A stretch of 64,000 nucleotides of DNA from Bog-473 sp963730395 (GTDB lineage: Bacteria; Actinomycetota; Acidimicrobiia; Acidimicrobiales; RAAP-2), in contig CAVSSK010000021.1 in the NCBI GenBank assembly GCA_963730395.1, positions 496,001-560,000 of the forward strand. The letters are read 5' to 3'. This document shows positions 26,296 to 35,445 of the stretch, piece after piece. Below the pieces are notes generated by a model. It did not search any database, was not told the DNA's origin, and saw only the letters and a program-made list of their open reading frames with translations. Position 1 is the stretch's first letter, and each line of letters opens with the position of its first letter. The translations under genes and the position numbers were made by a program.

Positions 26296-26598
26296 CGATC
26301 AGGAAGTCGAGTTGGCGCCGAAGACTTCCCAGTCCCACGGCTTCGATTCAGGAGCCGGCGGGGGGTAGGGAACGGCCACCCCACTCGAGCGATCGACCCG
26401 AGCAGGGATCGACCTGGCCGGCGCCACGCAGGCGAGGCCGGGCTCGGCCAGAAGACGGGCGAGTGCAGCCGCGCAACTGCTCCCGGCGTCACCGTAGCGG
26501 CAGCGTAAGCTGGAAAGCTCTTGGGCTAGCGCTTGGGCCCGCGGGAAACGTTGTGGGACGTGAGTGTGAAGCCGCGGAGCGAGTGAAGGTGGTGAGGC

Positions 26599-27621
26599 AT
26601 GAGCGAGGTGAATGACGATCAACGGTTCGGAGACAAGAAGTTGCCCGAGCGCCCCTTCGTCAGCATCGTCATTCCGAGTTACAACCATGCCCGCTTCCTC
26701 GAAGAAGCGATCACCTCTGCGTTGAATCAGAGCCACCAAAGCGCGGAAGTGATCGTGGTCGACGATGGTTCCACCGACGACACGCTGGGCGTTGTCGCGG
26801 AGTTCCGAGATCGGATCGTCTATCTCAGGCAAGCGAATCAAGGGTTGTCGGTCGCCCGCAATACCGGTATTCTCGAGGCCCGCGGCGAGTTCATCCAGCT
26901 TCTCGACGCTGACGATGCACTGTGCCCTGGAACCCTGGACACTCTCGCGGAGGCTGTCGCCTGCCGGCCTCAAGGGGCTGTGTTCTTCGCGAGCTGGGAC
27001 GAGATCGACCTCGATGGGCACGTAACTGCTCATGTCGATGCGACTCATCTCCCCGGGGATGCCTTTCATGCGTTGTTCAATCCCATCGCCGTCGGACCGC
27101 CGTGCCGTTATCTCGTGCGCCGGTCGGCGTTCGCCCGCGTCGGTCTCTTCGATAACCAATTTCCTGGCACCGAGGATTGGGACATGTGGTTGAGGATGGC
27201 CGTAGTGGGACTCGAGTTCGTGGCGGTGCCAGCGGCGTGCTCCAGCTACCGCAACTACCCCACATCGATGTCCAAGGAACATGGTCTCATGTGGCGAAGT
27301 GGGAACAGCGTCTTACAAAGGGCAGCCGGGTATCATCGGAACTGCTATGCCTGCCGACTCGCAAAAAAGCAGGGCGTAAGGCGGTGGCGCGAGTGGTGCT
27401 ATTTTTCGATGCTCGCGCCTCAGCTGCGGGAGCTTCAACGCGCCGGGAACTACGACCTCCTGGGTCGGTGCTGCATCGGGGCCTTCCGTCGAGACCCGTG
27501 GATCCTGCCAGCCCTGGTGCGGCCGGCGTGTTCTCGTGGCCGAAGAGTGCTCGCCGCCCAGTTTCGGGCGAGACGAAGTGGGAGAGTGATGGCAGTCGGC
27601 AACCCCAAGTCCCCAAAATGA
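26599..27621 (+). CDS. Glycosyltransferase family 2
   Basis: 340 residues. GT-A fold: 'FVSIVIPSYNHARFLEEAIT', 'EVIVVDDGSTDDTL', 'GLSVARNTGILEARGEFIQL' and 'LDADDALCPGTL' (DXD-type DAD). The acceptor region is 'FPGTEDWDMWLRMAVVGLEF'. No TM helix is clear. The ATG follows a purine-rich 'GAAGGTGGTGAGGC'. Its stop overlaps the sulfotransferase start (ATGA), so the two are coupled and probably act in succession on the same acceptor. Confidence 0.91.
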   Translation: MSEVNDDQRFGDKKLPERPFVSIVIPSYNHARFLEEAITSALNQSHQSAEVIVVDDGSTDDTLGVVAEFRDRIVYLRQANQGLSVARNTGILEARGEFIQLLDADDALCPGTLDTLAEAVACRPQGAVFFASWDEIDLDGHVTAHVDATHLPGDAFHALFNPIAVGPPCRYLVRRSAFARVGLFDNQFPGTEDWDMWLRMAVVGLEFVAVPAACSSYRNYPTSMSKEHGLMWRSGNSVLQRAAGYHRNCYACRLAKKQGVRRWREWCYFSMLAPQLRELQRAGNYDLLGRCCIGAFRRDPWILPALVRPACSRGRRVLAAQFRARRSGRVMAVGNPKSPK

Positions 27622-28535
27622 CTGACGGGCTCACCGTTCGTTGCGGTCCCAACTTCTTCGTCATCGGAGCGCAGAAGGCGGGGACCACCAGGTTGTGCGA
27701 ACTCCTGCAGCGCCATCCTTCTGTCTCGATTCCGACAAAGGAGCCTTTCTACTTCCAATCTGCTCGCGCCATGTCGGAAAAGGCACAGTGGTATCGAAGC
27801 ATCTTCGAAGGCGTCGCCGACGTACCCGCACGAGGAGACGGCAGCACCTACTACTCCATGAGCGGGGTCTACCCGGGTATCGCTCAACGCATTCATGAGT
27901 TCAATCCGGATGCTCGGATCATTTACATGGTCCGGCATCCGCTTCGGCGGATCGAATCCGCCTGGGTGCAGCGGCTCTCGATCGGGGATGTGGCACTTCC
28001 AGAAGTTCTCGATGCGGTTGACCGGGAGCGACGGAGTCTTGATCTCGCCGACAAACAGCTGGGTTTCGAACACACCTTGTACAACACGGAGGTGTTGATC
28101 GATCCGAGCTTGTATTGGAAGCAGCTAGCTGAATACCTCCACTGGTTCCCTGAAGACCAGATCAGGATCGGCTTTTTCGAAGAGTTCATCGCGGACGAGC
28201 GTGCCGAGCTTCAGGCGTGTCTTTCCTTTCTCGGCGTCGATCCCTTTATCGATATTGACATAGACGATAATGAGGCTCGTAACTCCTCGGAAGGCAAGCG
28301 CCAGCCCCTTGCTGTCGTCGACACCGTGCGCACTCTTCCTGGGTACGAGCGGGTGAAGCGGTTCATCCCGCAACGTCTGAAGTCACTATTCACCGACCGC
28401 ATCACCCGGCCGATCCCCATGACGCCCCTATGGACCGCGGAGAGCATTGAGTGGACGGTGTCCCGGGTTGCCGACGATAGCGCTTCCCTGCTTCGATACG
28501 CTGGGCGTAGCCAAGACTACTGGCACTTGCGGTAA
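27618..28535 (+). CDS. PAPS-dependent sulfotransferase
   Basis: 305 residues. The PAPS 5'-phosphosulfate loop 'NFFVIGAQKAGTTRLCELL' and the 3'-phosphate motif 'IIYMVRHPLRRIESAWVQ' are complete. A middle helix 'EDQIRIGFFEEFIADERAEL' and 'CLSFLGVD' follow. This is the Sulfotransfer_1/3 type. It transfers sulfate to a hydroxyl, and the genomic context makes a sugar of the exopolysaccharide the likely target. ATG at 27618 overlaps the GT2 stop. The gene ends tail-to-tail with a 19-bp overlap against the next, leftward gene. Confidence 0.91.
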   Translation: MTDGLTVRCGPNFFVIGAQKAGTTRLCELLQRHPSVSIPTKEPFYFQSARAMSEKAQWYRSIFEGVADVPARGDGSTYYSMSGVYPGIAQRIHEFNPDARIIYMVRHPLRRIESAWVQRLSIGDVALPEVLDAVDRERRSLDLADKQLGFEHTLYNTEVLIDPSLYWKQLAEYLHWFPEDQIRIGFFEEFIADERAELQACLSFLGVDPFIDIDIDDNEARNSSEGKRQPLAVVDTVRTLPGYERVKRFIPQRLKSLFTDRITRPIPMTPLWTAESIEWTVSRVADDSASLLRYAGRSQDYWHLR

Positions 28536-29692
28536 GCCGCTCGGGCGCGGGCCTCCTCGTACACGATGTTGTACTGTTCAGACACGCTCTGCCAATCGTA
28601 TGCCGCGACGGCCTGGCTTCCCCCCTTCCCAAGCTGTTCCGCCAACGTGGGATTCTCGAGGAGTTGGCACACGCCGTCGGCAAGATCGACCGGATCGCCT
28701 GGCGACATTAGGAGTCCGGTCACACCATCGATGACGACCTCTGGAACCCCTCCTACGCGGGTTGCGACCACCGGCTTGCCGGCGGCCATGGCCTCCAAAT
28801 CGACGATGCCCAATGGCTCGTGGCGCGAGGGTAAGACGAAGAGAGTGCAGCCTTTGAACAAGCTCGCAATTCTCGCTCGGTCGCATCGACCGACGAACTC
28901 AACGCGGTCGGCAACACCACGCTCGGCAGCGCGTACCTCGAGCTCCGGCCGCTCCTCACCGTCGCCGGCAATGACCAGATCTGGGGCCTCTGGATGTCGT
29001 TCCAGGACGATGCGATAGGTGTCGATCAGCACGTCGAGGCCCTTGGCGTGCACGTGACGGCCAACGGACAGCAAGTAGGGGCGATGCCGTTGCTCCGGCT
29101 CGGCGCTAGCAAACGTCCCGACGTCCACACCGCCACGGATAACCGATGCCCGTTCCCCGACCTCTACTCCAGTGAAGTCCTGAGCTTCGGTAAGCGTCTG
29201 AGCCGAGCACGCCGTGACGGCGTCGGCATCGACCATCAGCCGCTTTAACAGCTTCGGAAGCACATGAGAGTGACGATAAATGTCCTGAGCGTCCATCGTA
29301 AGCTCGCCGTGGAGAGTGACGACGAGTGGCAGGCAAAGGCGTCGAGCGGCACGCAGGGCATAGAAAGCGTTACCACTCACGCAGTGGATGTGGATGACGC
29401 TCGCTCCATGCTGAAGGAGCTGACGATTTATACGTTGTTGGATTAGTCGATTCTCGAGCCCGTACGCGAGCATGAATCGTGGCGTGGGCTCCGGTAAGCG
29501 GAATACGTAACGGCGAACTGGCACGCCCTCGATTTCTTCGGAGGCTGGGAGGTTTTTGGGCCAACGCATCGTCAACACGATGGGTCGTTGTCCCGCCCTC
29601 GCCTGGTTGCGCGCCAGCTGGCCAACGACCTCTTCCACTCCGCCGACATACGGTGAGAATGCACTTGCGAACAGTGCGACCGAGCGAGTCAC
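28517..29692 (-). CDS. Glycosyltransferase family 4
   Basis: 391 residues from GTG 29692, which overlaps the flippase stop by four bases (GTGA); this start puts 'VALFASAFSPYVGGVEEVVG' at the N-terminus as expected. Then 'LPLVVTLHGE', 'PYLLSVGRHVHAKGLDVLID' and 'LPSRHEPLGIVDLEAMAAGK' (E-x7-E), 'VGGVPEVVIDGVTGLL'. It is the last gene of an acetyltransferase-flippase-glycosyltransferase operon and would extend the lipid-linked repeat unit. Confidence 0.92.
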   Translation of the reverse strand: MTRSVALFASAFSPYVGGVEEVVGQLARNQARAGQRPIVLTMRWPKNLPASEEIEGVPVRRYVFRLPEPTPRFMLAYGLENRLIQQRINRQLLQHGASVIHIHCVSGNAFYALRAARRLCLPLVVTLHGELTMDAQDIYRHSHVLPKLLKRLMVDADAVTACSAQTLTEAQDFTGVEVGERASVIRGGVDVGTFASAEPEQRHRPYLLSVGRHVHAKGLDVLIDTYRIVLERHPEAPDLVIAGDGEERPELEVRAAERGVADRVEFVGRCDRARIASLFKGCTLFVLPSRHEPLGIVDLEAMAAGKPVVATRVGGVPEVVIDGVTGLLMSPGDPVDLADGVCQLLENPTLAEQLGKGGSQAVAAYDWQSVSEQYNIVYEEARARAAYRKCQ

Positions 29693-31245
29693 GTGTCGGT
29701 TTCCTGTGCGATCGAGGCTTGAGCTGCCACGAGAAGGACTCGGTCGGCAACCCTCCAGAATCGCGCCGAGAGGGTAATCGGCCATCCCTCCTCCGCAGAT
29801 CTCAATCGGTCGATGTCCGTCGTCGTGAGCACGCCCTGGCCGAATCGGCAGGCCAAGTAGACGCTCAACACGCTGATCCACATGACGGCGAGGGCGACCC
29901 CCATCTCAGCGTGCTCGGTCGCGATGCCAGAAATGACAAGGACCGCGATCATGACCACCACTCGGATGAGTTGAGATCGGAGGGCCATTTTGGCTCCTGG
30001 CGGGATTCGAATGATGAGACACAGGCTGAAGCCGAACGCCAAGCCTCCGACCGTTGAGGCGGCCGCCGCACCAAGAAGGCCGTAGCGAGGGATGAGTAGG
30101 AAAGAGAGCCCTATGTCGAGGACCGCGCCGAGGAAGGCGGGGAACACGATGGCAGCGCGCTGCATCTCCACGGCGGCGACATTAACCAGCGGATAGACGA
30201 AGCTCTGGAGAAGGCTCGCACCTAGCGTGACGACTGTCGCCACTCGGACTTCGCCAGCATGGGCTCCGAGCACTACGGGACCGACAATGACGACCATCGG
30301 GCCGAGTGCCACCGCGGTTGTCAGAACGAGCAGAGACGAGAAGCGCAGAGCCGCCGAATAGGCCCTGGCGGCACCGTCACCATCGCGGGTTGACGCCACG
30401 CCGACACTTGGTAGCAGAGCTCCGTACAAGGCATCTGTGAGGAGAGTCGCACGGGCGGCCAGCGTTGTTGCTATGGCGAAAAGTCCCAGCGCGACTGGCT
30501 GGTGAGCGAAGTGGAGAATGACCGTCTCACTCTGCCCAAAGACGATCAGCTGGCAGGTCCCTGCAATATAGAACGCGAGCAGTGTTCGGAACTGTGGGCG
30601 GAATCGACGAGACTTCTTATGTCTGAGAGCACGCAACAGAAGCGACCACGGAGCAAACGTCGCGGCCACGGCGGCGTTGATCAGCAGACTGGCGAAGAAC
30701 ACACCTACAGTGAGCGCAGCATTGTGGGTGGTCACCGCGACCCACGATGCCGCGATGCTCTGCGCCAACGAGACGGCTACCGAGCTGGCTGTGAGCACTC
30801 GGTACCTACGTCGAGCCACCAATGACATACTCAAACCGGCGGTAAGTACCTGAAGCATGACTCCGAGTCCCACAAATAGTCCTGCGAGGGGCTCATTGCG
30901 GAAGATGACTGCTATGACCGCACCAACTACGATCGCCCGGCAGAAGCCGATGACGAGGAGTCGTCGTAACTCAGCGACAATGGTCGTCGTATCCCCTATC
31001 GGTTCAGCCCGCACAAGCACACTGAGGCCTCGCGAATTGAATCCCAGGTCAGAGAGGACGAGCACTAGAACTATTAGAAAACCGAGATAGGTGTACCGCC
31101 CGTAAGTCGTCGGCCCCAGGGCTCGGGCAATGACAATGGTCGACGCAGCAGAGGTGACGGCGTTGATCGCAGTGGCTGCCGCCGTGCGAAGAGAGTTGCC
31201 TATGGTTTCGGAGCTCAGCGATCTCTCTCGGGGTGGCTCAGCCAT
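29689..31245 (-). CDS. Wzx-type oligosaccharide flippase
   Basis: 518 residues from ATG 31245, with 12-14 hydrophobic segments. Family signs: 'ARALGPTTYGRYTYLGFLIV' near the start (R-x-L-G-P-x-x-Y-G), 'ALGLFAIATTLAARATLLTD', 'LIPRYGLLGAAAASTVGGLA' (G-x-x-G-A-A-x-A-T/S) near the end of the second half. It exports undecaprenyl-linked repeat units across the membrane. The ATG lies within the last eight bases of the acetyltransferase gene. A longer start at 31293 is unlikely because it would overlap that gene further. Confidence 0.92.
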   Translation of the reverse strand: MAEPPRERSLSSETIGNSLRTAAATAINAVTSAASTIVIARALGPTTYGRYTYLGFLIVLVLVLSDLGFNSRGLSVLVRAEPIGDTTTIVAELRRLLVIGFCRAIVVGAVIAVIFRNEPLAGLFVGLGVMLQVLTAGLSMSLVARRRYRVLTASSVAVSLAQSIAASWVAVTTHNAALTVGVFFASLLINAAVAATFAPWSLLLRALRHKKSRRFRPQFRTLLAFYIAGTCQLIVFGQSETVILHFAHQPVALGLFAIATTLAARATLLTDALYGALLPSVGVASTRDGDGAARAYSAALRFSSLLVLTTAVALGPMVVIVGPVVLGAHAGEVRVATVVTLGASLLQSFVYPLVNVAAVEMQRAAIVFPAFLGAVLDIGLSFLLIPRYGLLGAAAASTVGGLAFGFSLCLIIRIPPGAKMALRSQLIRVVVMIAVLVISGIATEHAEMGVALAVMWISVLSVYLACRFGQGVLTTTDIDRLRSAEEGWPITLSARFWRVADRVLLVAAQASIAQETDT

Positions 31246-31858
31246 CAGAGCGTGTTTTGATGATGCGGGCGGGAATTCCAACGGCGACGGCACCGCGCGG
31301 GAGATCGGAGCTTACGACGGCATTCGCTCCGACAATTGCTCCGTCTCCGATGCTGACGCCCTTCAATACGGTCACCTTTGCGCCGAGCCATACGTTGTTT
31401 CCGATACGGACTGGTGCCACGTCCTCTCCTTGCAATCTCGTCGCGATTCCGGTGCGGACCGAAGTGTGGTCATGGTCCCGAATAGAGACGAGCTCAGCGA
31501 TCAGACAATCTTGTCCGACCATCACGCTCGAGCGAGCCGCGATGGTGCAGTGGTGACCGACGATGGTGTCGGCCCCGATGTCGATGATGCCGCTCGCCTC
31601 GAGAGTGAGCCCTCGGTCAATCGAGCACCGGGGTCCGAGGCGCACATGAGCTGGGGGCGCCATGGTGAGGCGAAAGCCCCGCCCGACGTCACAGCCCGCC
31701 CCGAAGCGAGCGCGAGGGTGCCTAAGACGGATCACGGACAAACCGAGTCTCCGGCGCACATAACCCGCCAACCGGACAGCGAACGGGTAGGTCATCGGAA
31801 AGCCTTGGCGGTTGTCCGCAACCTTCAGCGCGACTTGTGGGAGGCGATTCATGGAGAG
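31203..31858. repeat. 656-bp direct repeat, copy 1
   Basis: Identical to 32523-33178 apart from one base (C at 31520, G at 32840). It contains the whole acetyltransferase gene plus the first 43 bases of the flippase gene. The copies are 1320 bp apart and flank an IS630-like relic. Confidence 0.97.
31238..31852 (-). CDS. Left-handed beta-helix acyltransferase (copy 1)
   Basis: 204 residues of hexapeptide-repeat type (LbetaH, WbbJ/maa-like). Repeats run from 'RFGAGCDVGRGFRL' through 'IIDIGADTIVGHHCTIAARS', then 'RDHDHTSVRTG' (active-site His region) and 'VRIGNNVWLGAKVTVLKGVS', 'IGDGAIVGANAVVSSDLPRG'. It probably O-acetylates a sugar of the polymer using acetyl-CoA. The stop overlaps the flippase start, so this copy heads a functional operon. 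It differs from copy 2 by one residue (Met versus Ile). Confidence 0.91.
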   Translation of the reverse strand: MNRLPQVALKVADNRQGFPMTYPFAVRLAGYVRRRLGLSVIRLRHPRARFGAGCDVGRGFRLTMAPPAHVRLGPRCSIDRGLTLEASGIIDIGADTIVGHHCTIAARSSVMVGQDCLIAELVSIRDHDHTSVRTGIATRLQGEDVAPVRIGNNVWLGAKVTVLKGVSIGDGAIVGANAVVSSDLPRGAVAVGIPARIIKTRSDG

Positions 31859-31974
31859 GGAGAAGAAACTAGTGCAGCGGCCATGAAGGTCGGCGGCCGA
31901 ACTACACCCTTGTAATCTGCGGTCCCGCATGATTAGGGAGTTGGAGTGGCGCGTTGAAAGAGGACGCGCATTGC

Positions 31975-32460
31975 GGGGAACGACGCTGGTTGCGCTCACT
32001 GCCGCGACGTGGCGGCGAGGTCACCTCGGCCGTGAGGCCGCGCCAATGAGCTCGCGATCGACGTGTCCAGTTGTCGCCACAGCGCGCCGGAGATCGCCGA
32101 CGCGCAGGATGCGACCAGCGACTGGGTGCGCAAGGTAATCTACGAGTTCAACGACGTCGGACTCGAAGCGCTCGTCCCGGCCTGGGGTGGGGAGCACCCA
32201 AGGTGATCACCGACGAGATCCGCATCCGCATCCGCATTCGTCGAGGTCGTCGACTCGCGCTCCTAAGAGCTCGCCGAGCCCTATGTGACGTGGTTGCTCT
32301 TGCATCCGTGCATCGATCTCATCCGCACCGGCGTGGTGAAGGCGATCTCGAAGGAACGCCACGGGTGATCCTTCACGAAAGGGGCACACCACCCAGTCCA
32401 CCAAGAGCTGGAAGCACACACTCGATCCTGACTTCGCTGACAACCCTTCGTTTAACGGTC
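31975..32460 (+). mobile_element. IS630-like transposase relic
   Basis: The plus strand holds a broken transposase: 'APEIADAQDATSDWVRKVIY' and 'EFNDVGLEALVPAW' match the helix-turn-helix region of IS630 transposases (W-V-R-x-V-I-x-x-F-N). After frame changes and stops, 'TKSWKHTLDPDFADNPSF' at about 32400-32450 matches the region that reads T-K-S-W-K-x-S-x-D-P-D-F. The DDE core is missing. It sits between the two 656-bp repeats and probably marks the rearrangement that duplicated them. Confidence 0.57.
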
Positions 32461-32522
32461 CGTGGAATGCTCTCGCCAATGGCCTATGACATGCTACACA
32501 CAGGCAACCTCAGCTCCCTCAG

Positions 32523-33178
32523 TGGTTTCGGAGCTCAGCGATCTCTCTCGGGGTGGCTCAGCCATCAGAGCGTGTTTTGATGATGCGGGCGGGAATTCCA
32601 ACGGCGACGGCACCGCGCGGGAGATCGGAGCTTACGACGGCATTCGCTCCGACAATTGCTCCGTCTCCGATGCTGACGCCCTTCAATACGGTCACCTTTG
32701 CGCCGAGCCATACGTTGTTTCCGATACGGACTGGTGCCACGTCCTCTCCTTGCAATCTCGTCGCGATTCCGGTGCGGACCGAAGTGTGGTCATGGTCCCG
32801 AATAGAGACGAGCTCAGCGATCAGACAATCTTGTCCGACGATCACGCTCGAGCGAGCCGCGATGGTGCAGTGGTGACCGACGATGGTGTCGGCCCCGATG
32901 TCGATGATGCCGCTCGCCTCGAGAGTGAGCCCTCGGTCAATCGAGCACCGGGGTCCGAGGCGCACATGAGCTGGGGGCGCCATGGTGAGGCGAAAGCCCC
33001 GCCCGACGTCACAGCCCGCCCCGAAGCGAGCGCGAGGGTGCCTAAGACGGATCACGGACAAACCGAGTCTCCGGCGCACATAACCCGCCAACCGGACAGC
33101 GAACGGGTAGGTCATCGGAAAGCCTTGGCGGTTGTCCGCAACCTTCAGCGCGACTTGTGGGAGGCGATTCATGGAGAG
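32523..33178. repeat. 656-bp direct repeat, copy 2
   Basis: Second copy of 31203-31858. Its left end stops inside codon 15 of the flippase reading frame, so here the flippase is only a stub. Its right end stops six bases upstream of the acetyltransferase start codon, as in copy 1. Confidence 0.97.
32558..33172 (-). CDS. Left-handed beta-helix acyltransferase (copy 2)
   Basis: Same 204-residue protein as 31238-31852 except 'ARSSVIVGQDC' in place of 'ARSSVMVGQDC'. The gene is complete but is cut off from the flippase operon by the IS630 relic and has different upstream DNA, so its expression is uncertain. Near identity means the duplication is recent or kept uniform by recombination. Function would be sugar O-acetylation as for copy 1. 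Confidence 0.85.
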   Translation of the reverse strand: MNRLPQVALKVADNRQGFPMTYPFAVRLAGYVRRRLGLSVIRLRHPRARFGAGCDVGRGFRLTMAPPAHVRLGPRCSIDRGLTLEASGIIDIGADTIVGHHCTIAARSSVIVGQDCLIAELVSIRDHDHTSVRTGIATRLQGEDVAPVRIGNNVWLGAKVTVLKGVSIGDGAIVGANAVVSSDLPRGAVAVGIPARIIKTRSDG

Positions 33179-33219
33179 AAAAGGAAGTTAGCCGAGACTT
33201 GTAGCATCGTCACTATGTT

Positions 33220-33420
33220 GTGTCTGAAAGCTGGACCAGACCAGTAGGCGCAAGTCCCGCCCGGATAGCGGCCGGAAAGCCAGGTAGCAGGCCCCGGTCC
33301 GTCGCCGAGAGGCGGCTGGCTAAGCGGGGAGTCAAGAGTCTTCTTCGGAGGGAGCAAATCGCGGGCCGCAGTGCCCCAGGCACGAGTCCTTTGCCTCGTC
33401 AGAGGTACAACTGAGCCGAG
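33220..33420 (+). other. Possible structured RNA, perhaps a group II intron 5' fragment
   Basis: The stretch 'GCGGCCGGAAAGCCAGGTAG' and the hairpin GTCGCC-GAGA-GGCGGC (GNRA-type loop, about 33301-33316) followed by 'TGGCTAAGCGGGGAGTCAAG' resemble, from memory, the 5' portion of bacterial group II introns. No maturase gene or domain V was found nearby. Weak support. Confidence 0.2.
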
Positions 33421-33464
33421 CTGCTCACGTCACGGCGAGGGCAGCACTCGACCTATGGGCGGAC

Positions 33465-34841
33465 ATGCCCTTGTTTGAGTCGCTACGAGGAAGACGTCAG
33501 ATGGGAATCGGTGGACACTCTATTCTGTTGGCTGATCGTCCCATCGTCCCATCGTCCCCGAGGGATAACGTAATCAGTGACGTGAACCAGCGTGCCGAAG
33601 TAGGCGACACGGCGTGCGAAGAGGAATCGATTGGGGAGCTCGCCTACTATCCATGGATGCGCAGCTCCGACTCCATCCCGGACACGTCCGGGTTGGAGGA
33701 CTCTCCTACATCGCAGATCAGCAAGTCACCTGATCCACGTCCGAGGCCTCTCCGAATCGCGTTGGTGTATTCCGGTTGTTCAACCTTGGGAGGGGTCGAG
33801 AGGGTCGTATGGGAAGCGGCGCGATTCCTGTCAAAGCACAACGAAGTCACGGTCGTCGCACGTGAGGTGAACGAACTTCCGGCCGGCGTGGAGTTCCGAC
33901 CGATCCGGGAAGACGACCGATTGAACGGCATCGGTCCATTACGTCCTCTAGCGTTCCGTCGTTCCGCTCGACGAGCCCTGGAAGGACTCGGCGCGATGTG
34001 ACCGTAGTCTACGGCAATGAATGTCCGGCGGGAGATGTGTACGTAATCGGCAGTGTACACAAGGCATGGCTCCGGAAAGCGGGACCGGCGACGAATTCGA
34101 GGCATTACGGTGTCCGGTCGATTCCGGTATCTCTCGCCAAATCATCTCGTCATTCTGTGGCTTGAACGATCGCTGTTGGCCAATGCAGCCGGTCGCACAT
34201 TGGTGCCGTGCTCCGACGTGGTCACGACAGACCTTGCCAGTCTGTACCGACTTCGTCACAATACGGTCACGGTTGTGAACAATGGATTCTCGCCGGACTA
34301 GTTTTCACCCGAGCGCCGTGCGACGTTGCGGGTCACTTCTCGGTCGGACCTGGGTTACGGAGAAGACGACGTAGTGATGCTGATGGCGGCGAATGAGTGG
34401 CAGCGAAAGGGTCTTCCGGTGCTATTGGAAGCCATGCGCCTCCTGAACCAACCTTCATTGCACTGCTCCTTGCGGCCGCAAACCCCGATCACCATCTGAC
34501 CGGGATTGAGGATTCGGTGCTGGCAGGACATGTCCGTTACCTTGGAGCTTCGAGGGACGTCGCGGTGCAACATGCGGTGGCAGACCTATTCGTCATGCCC
34601 ACTCAGTATGAGGCGTTCTCGTTGGCCATCGTCGAAGCGTTGGCGAGCGGTCTGCCTGTCATCACGACTACGGTGCCCGGAGCGGGTGACACCATTATCG
34701 AGGGGGTCAACGGGCTTCTCCGTATCCGATCCGACTTCAGCAGAGGAACTGGCAGCACTGCTCAAGCGAGGCTTGGATCCGGGGACTAGGCGTCGGTGGA
34801 GCGATGCTGCGCCGTCTACGGTCTCAAGATTCTTGGGATGA
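33465..34841 (+). pseudogene. Glycosyltransferase family 4, multiple frameshifts
   Basis: All parts of a GT-B enzyme are present but in three frames: an N-terminal extension, then 'LRIALVYSGCSTLGGVERVV', 'VTVVYGNECPAGDVYVIGSV', 'LVPCSDVVTTDLASLYRLRH', 'MAANEWQRKGLPVLLEAMRL', 'VMPTQYEAFSLAIVEALASG' (E-x7-E) and 'AALLKRGLDPGTRRRWSD'. At least five one-base shifts are needed. The corrected length, about 455 residues, is normal. Either a recently dead gene, in keeping with the flanking IS relics, or a badly sequenced stretch. Confidence 0.67.
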
Positions 34842-34899
34842 GCTAATGGGAAATCGAACAGGTGATCCTCGGTATCGCTGAAGGCGGGTCCGGTTCGGT

Positions 34900-35310
34900 G
34901 TGACCCGTTGAGCACTCCGACAGTGGTCCTCGACCTCTCCTCTCGCAAGGCGCTGGGCTGGTCCATAGACCGGCGCTGTGAATCGATCCTCGTCAACGAC
35001 GCATTGTCGATGTCGGCGGGGCCAAGGACACCTCGACGGCCATGGGGATTCATTCGGACCATCGCTCCCAGTCACCTCCTGGGCGTTCTCCGAGAACGTG
35101 AGGCGTCCCGGGCTCTTGGGCTCGATGGGCACGGTGGGCGACTGCTACGACAACACACCGATGGCGTCCTTCTGGGGCTCCGTGCAGATCGAGTTACTCA
35201 ACGGCCAGAGCTGGAAGACGATCCTCGAGCTGGGCGCCATGGCAGAATGAATCGAGGACTTCTACAACCTGCTCCTGTGTCATAGCACCTTGGGCTACCT
35301 GACGTAGCCA
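34900..35310 (+). mobile_element. IS3-family transposase relic (C-terminal DDE part)
   Basis: In two alternating frames: 'VVLDLSSRKALGWSIDRRCE' (first catalytic strand region), 'SQFTSWAFSENVRRPGLLGS'-like segment, 'MGTVGDCYDNTPMASFWGSV' (S-M-S/T-x-x-G-x-C-x-D-N signature), 'QIELLNGQSWKTILELGAMA', a stop, and 'IEDFYNLLLCHSTLGYLT'. This is the orfB/rve part of IS3 elements. Frameshifts and an internal stop make it inactive; no terminal inverted repeats were identified. Confidence 0.72.
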
Positions 35311-35445
35311 AAGTTAAGCGCGGTTCAAGGGGACCCTTCGGGAGGCCGCAGGCGGCCTCAAGCGAAGAGATGCGCGTGGGGAACGCGGAATCGTGTCGAC
35401 GAGCGATGACTCGCCGGCGTGATATCTCCTTCGCCAACGTCGGCG

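Noticed and set aside
26299..27282. 327-codon minus-strand frame opposite the GT2 gene at 26599
   Set aside because: Antisense to a clear GT2; only the separate 25983-26295 piece has real glycosyltransferase motifs.
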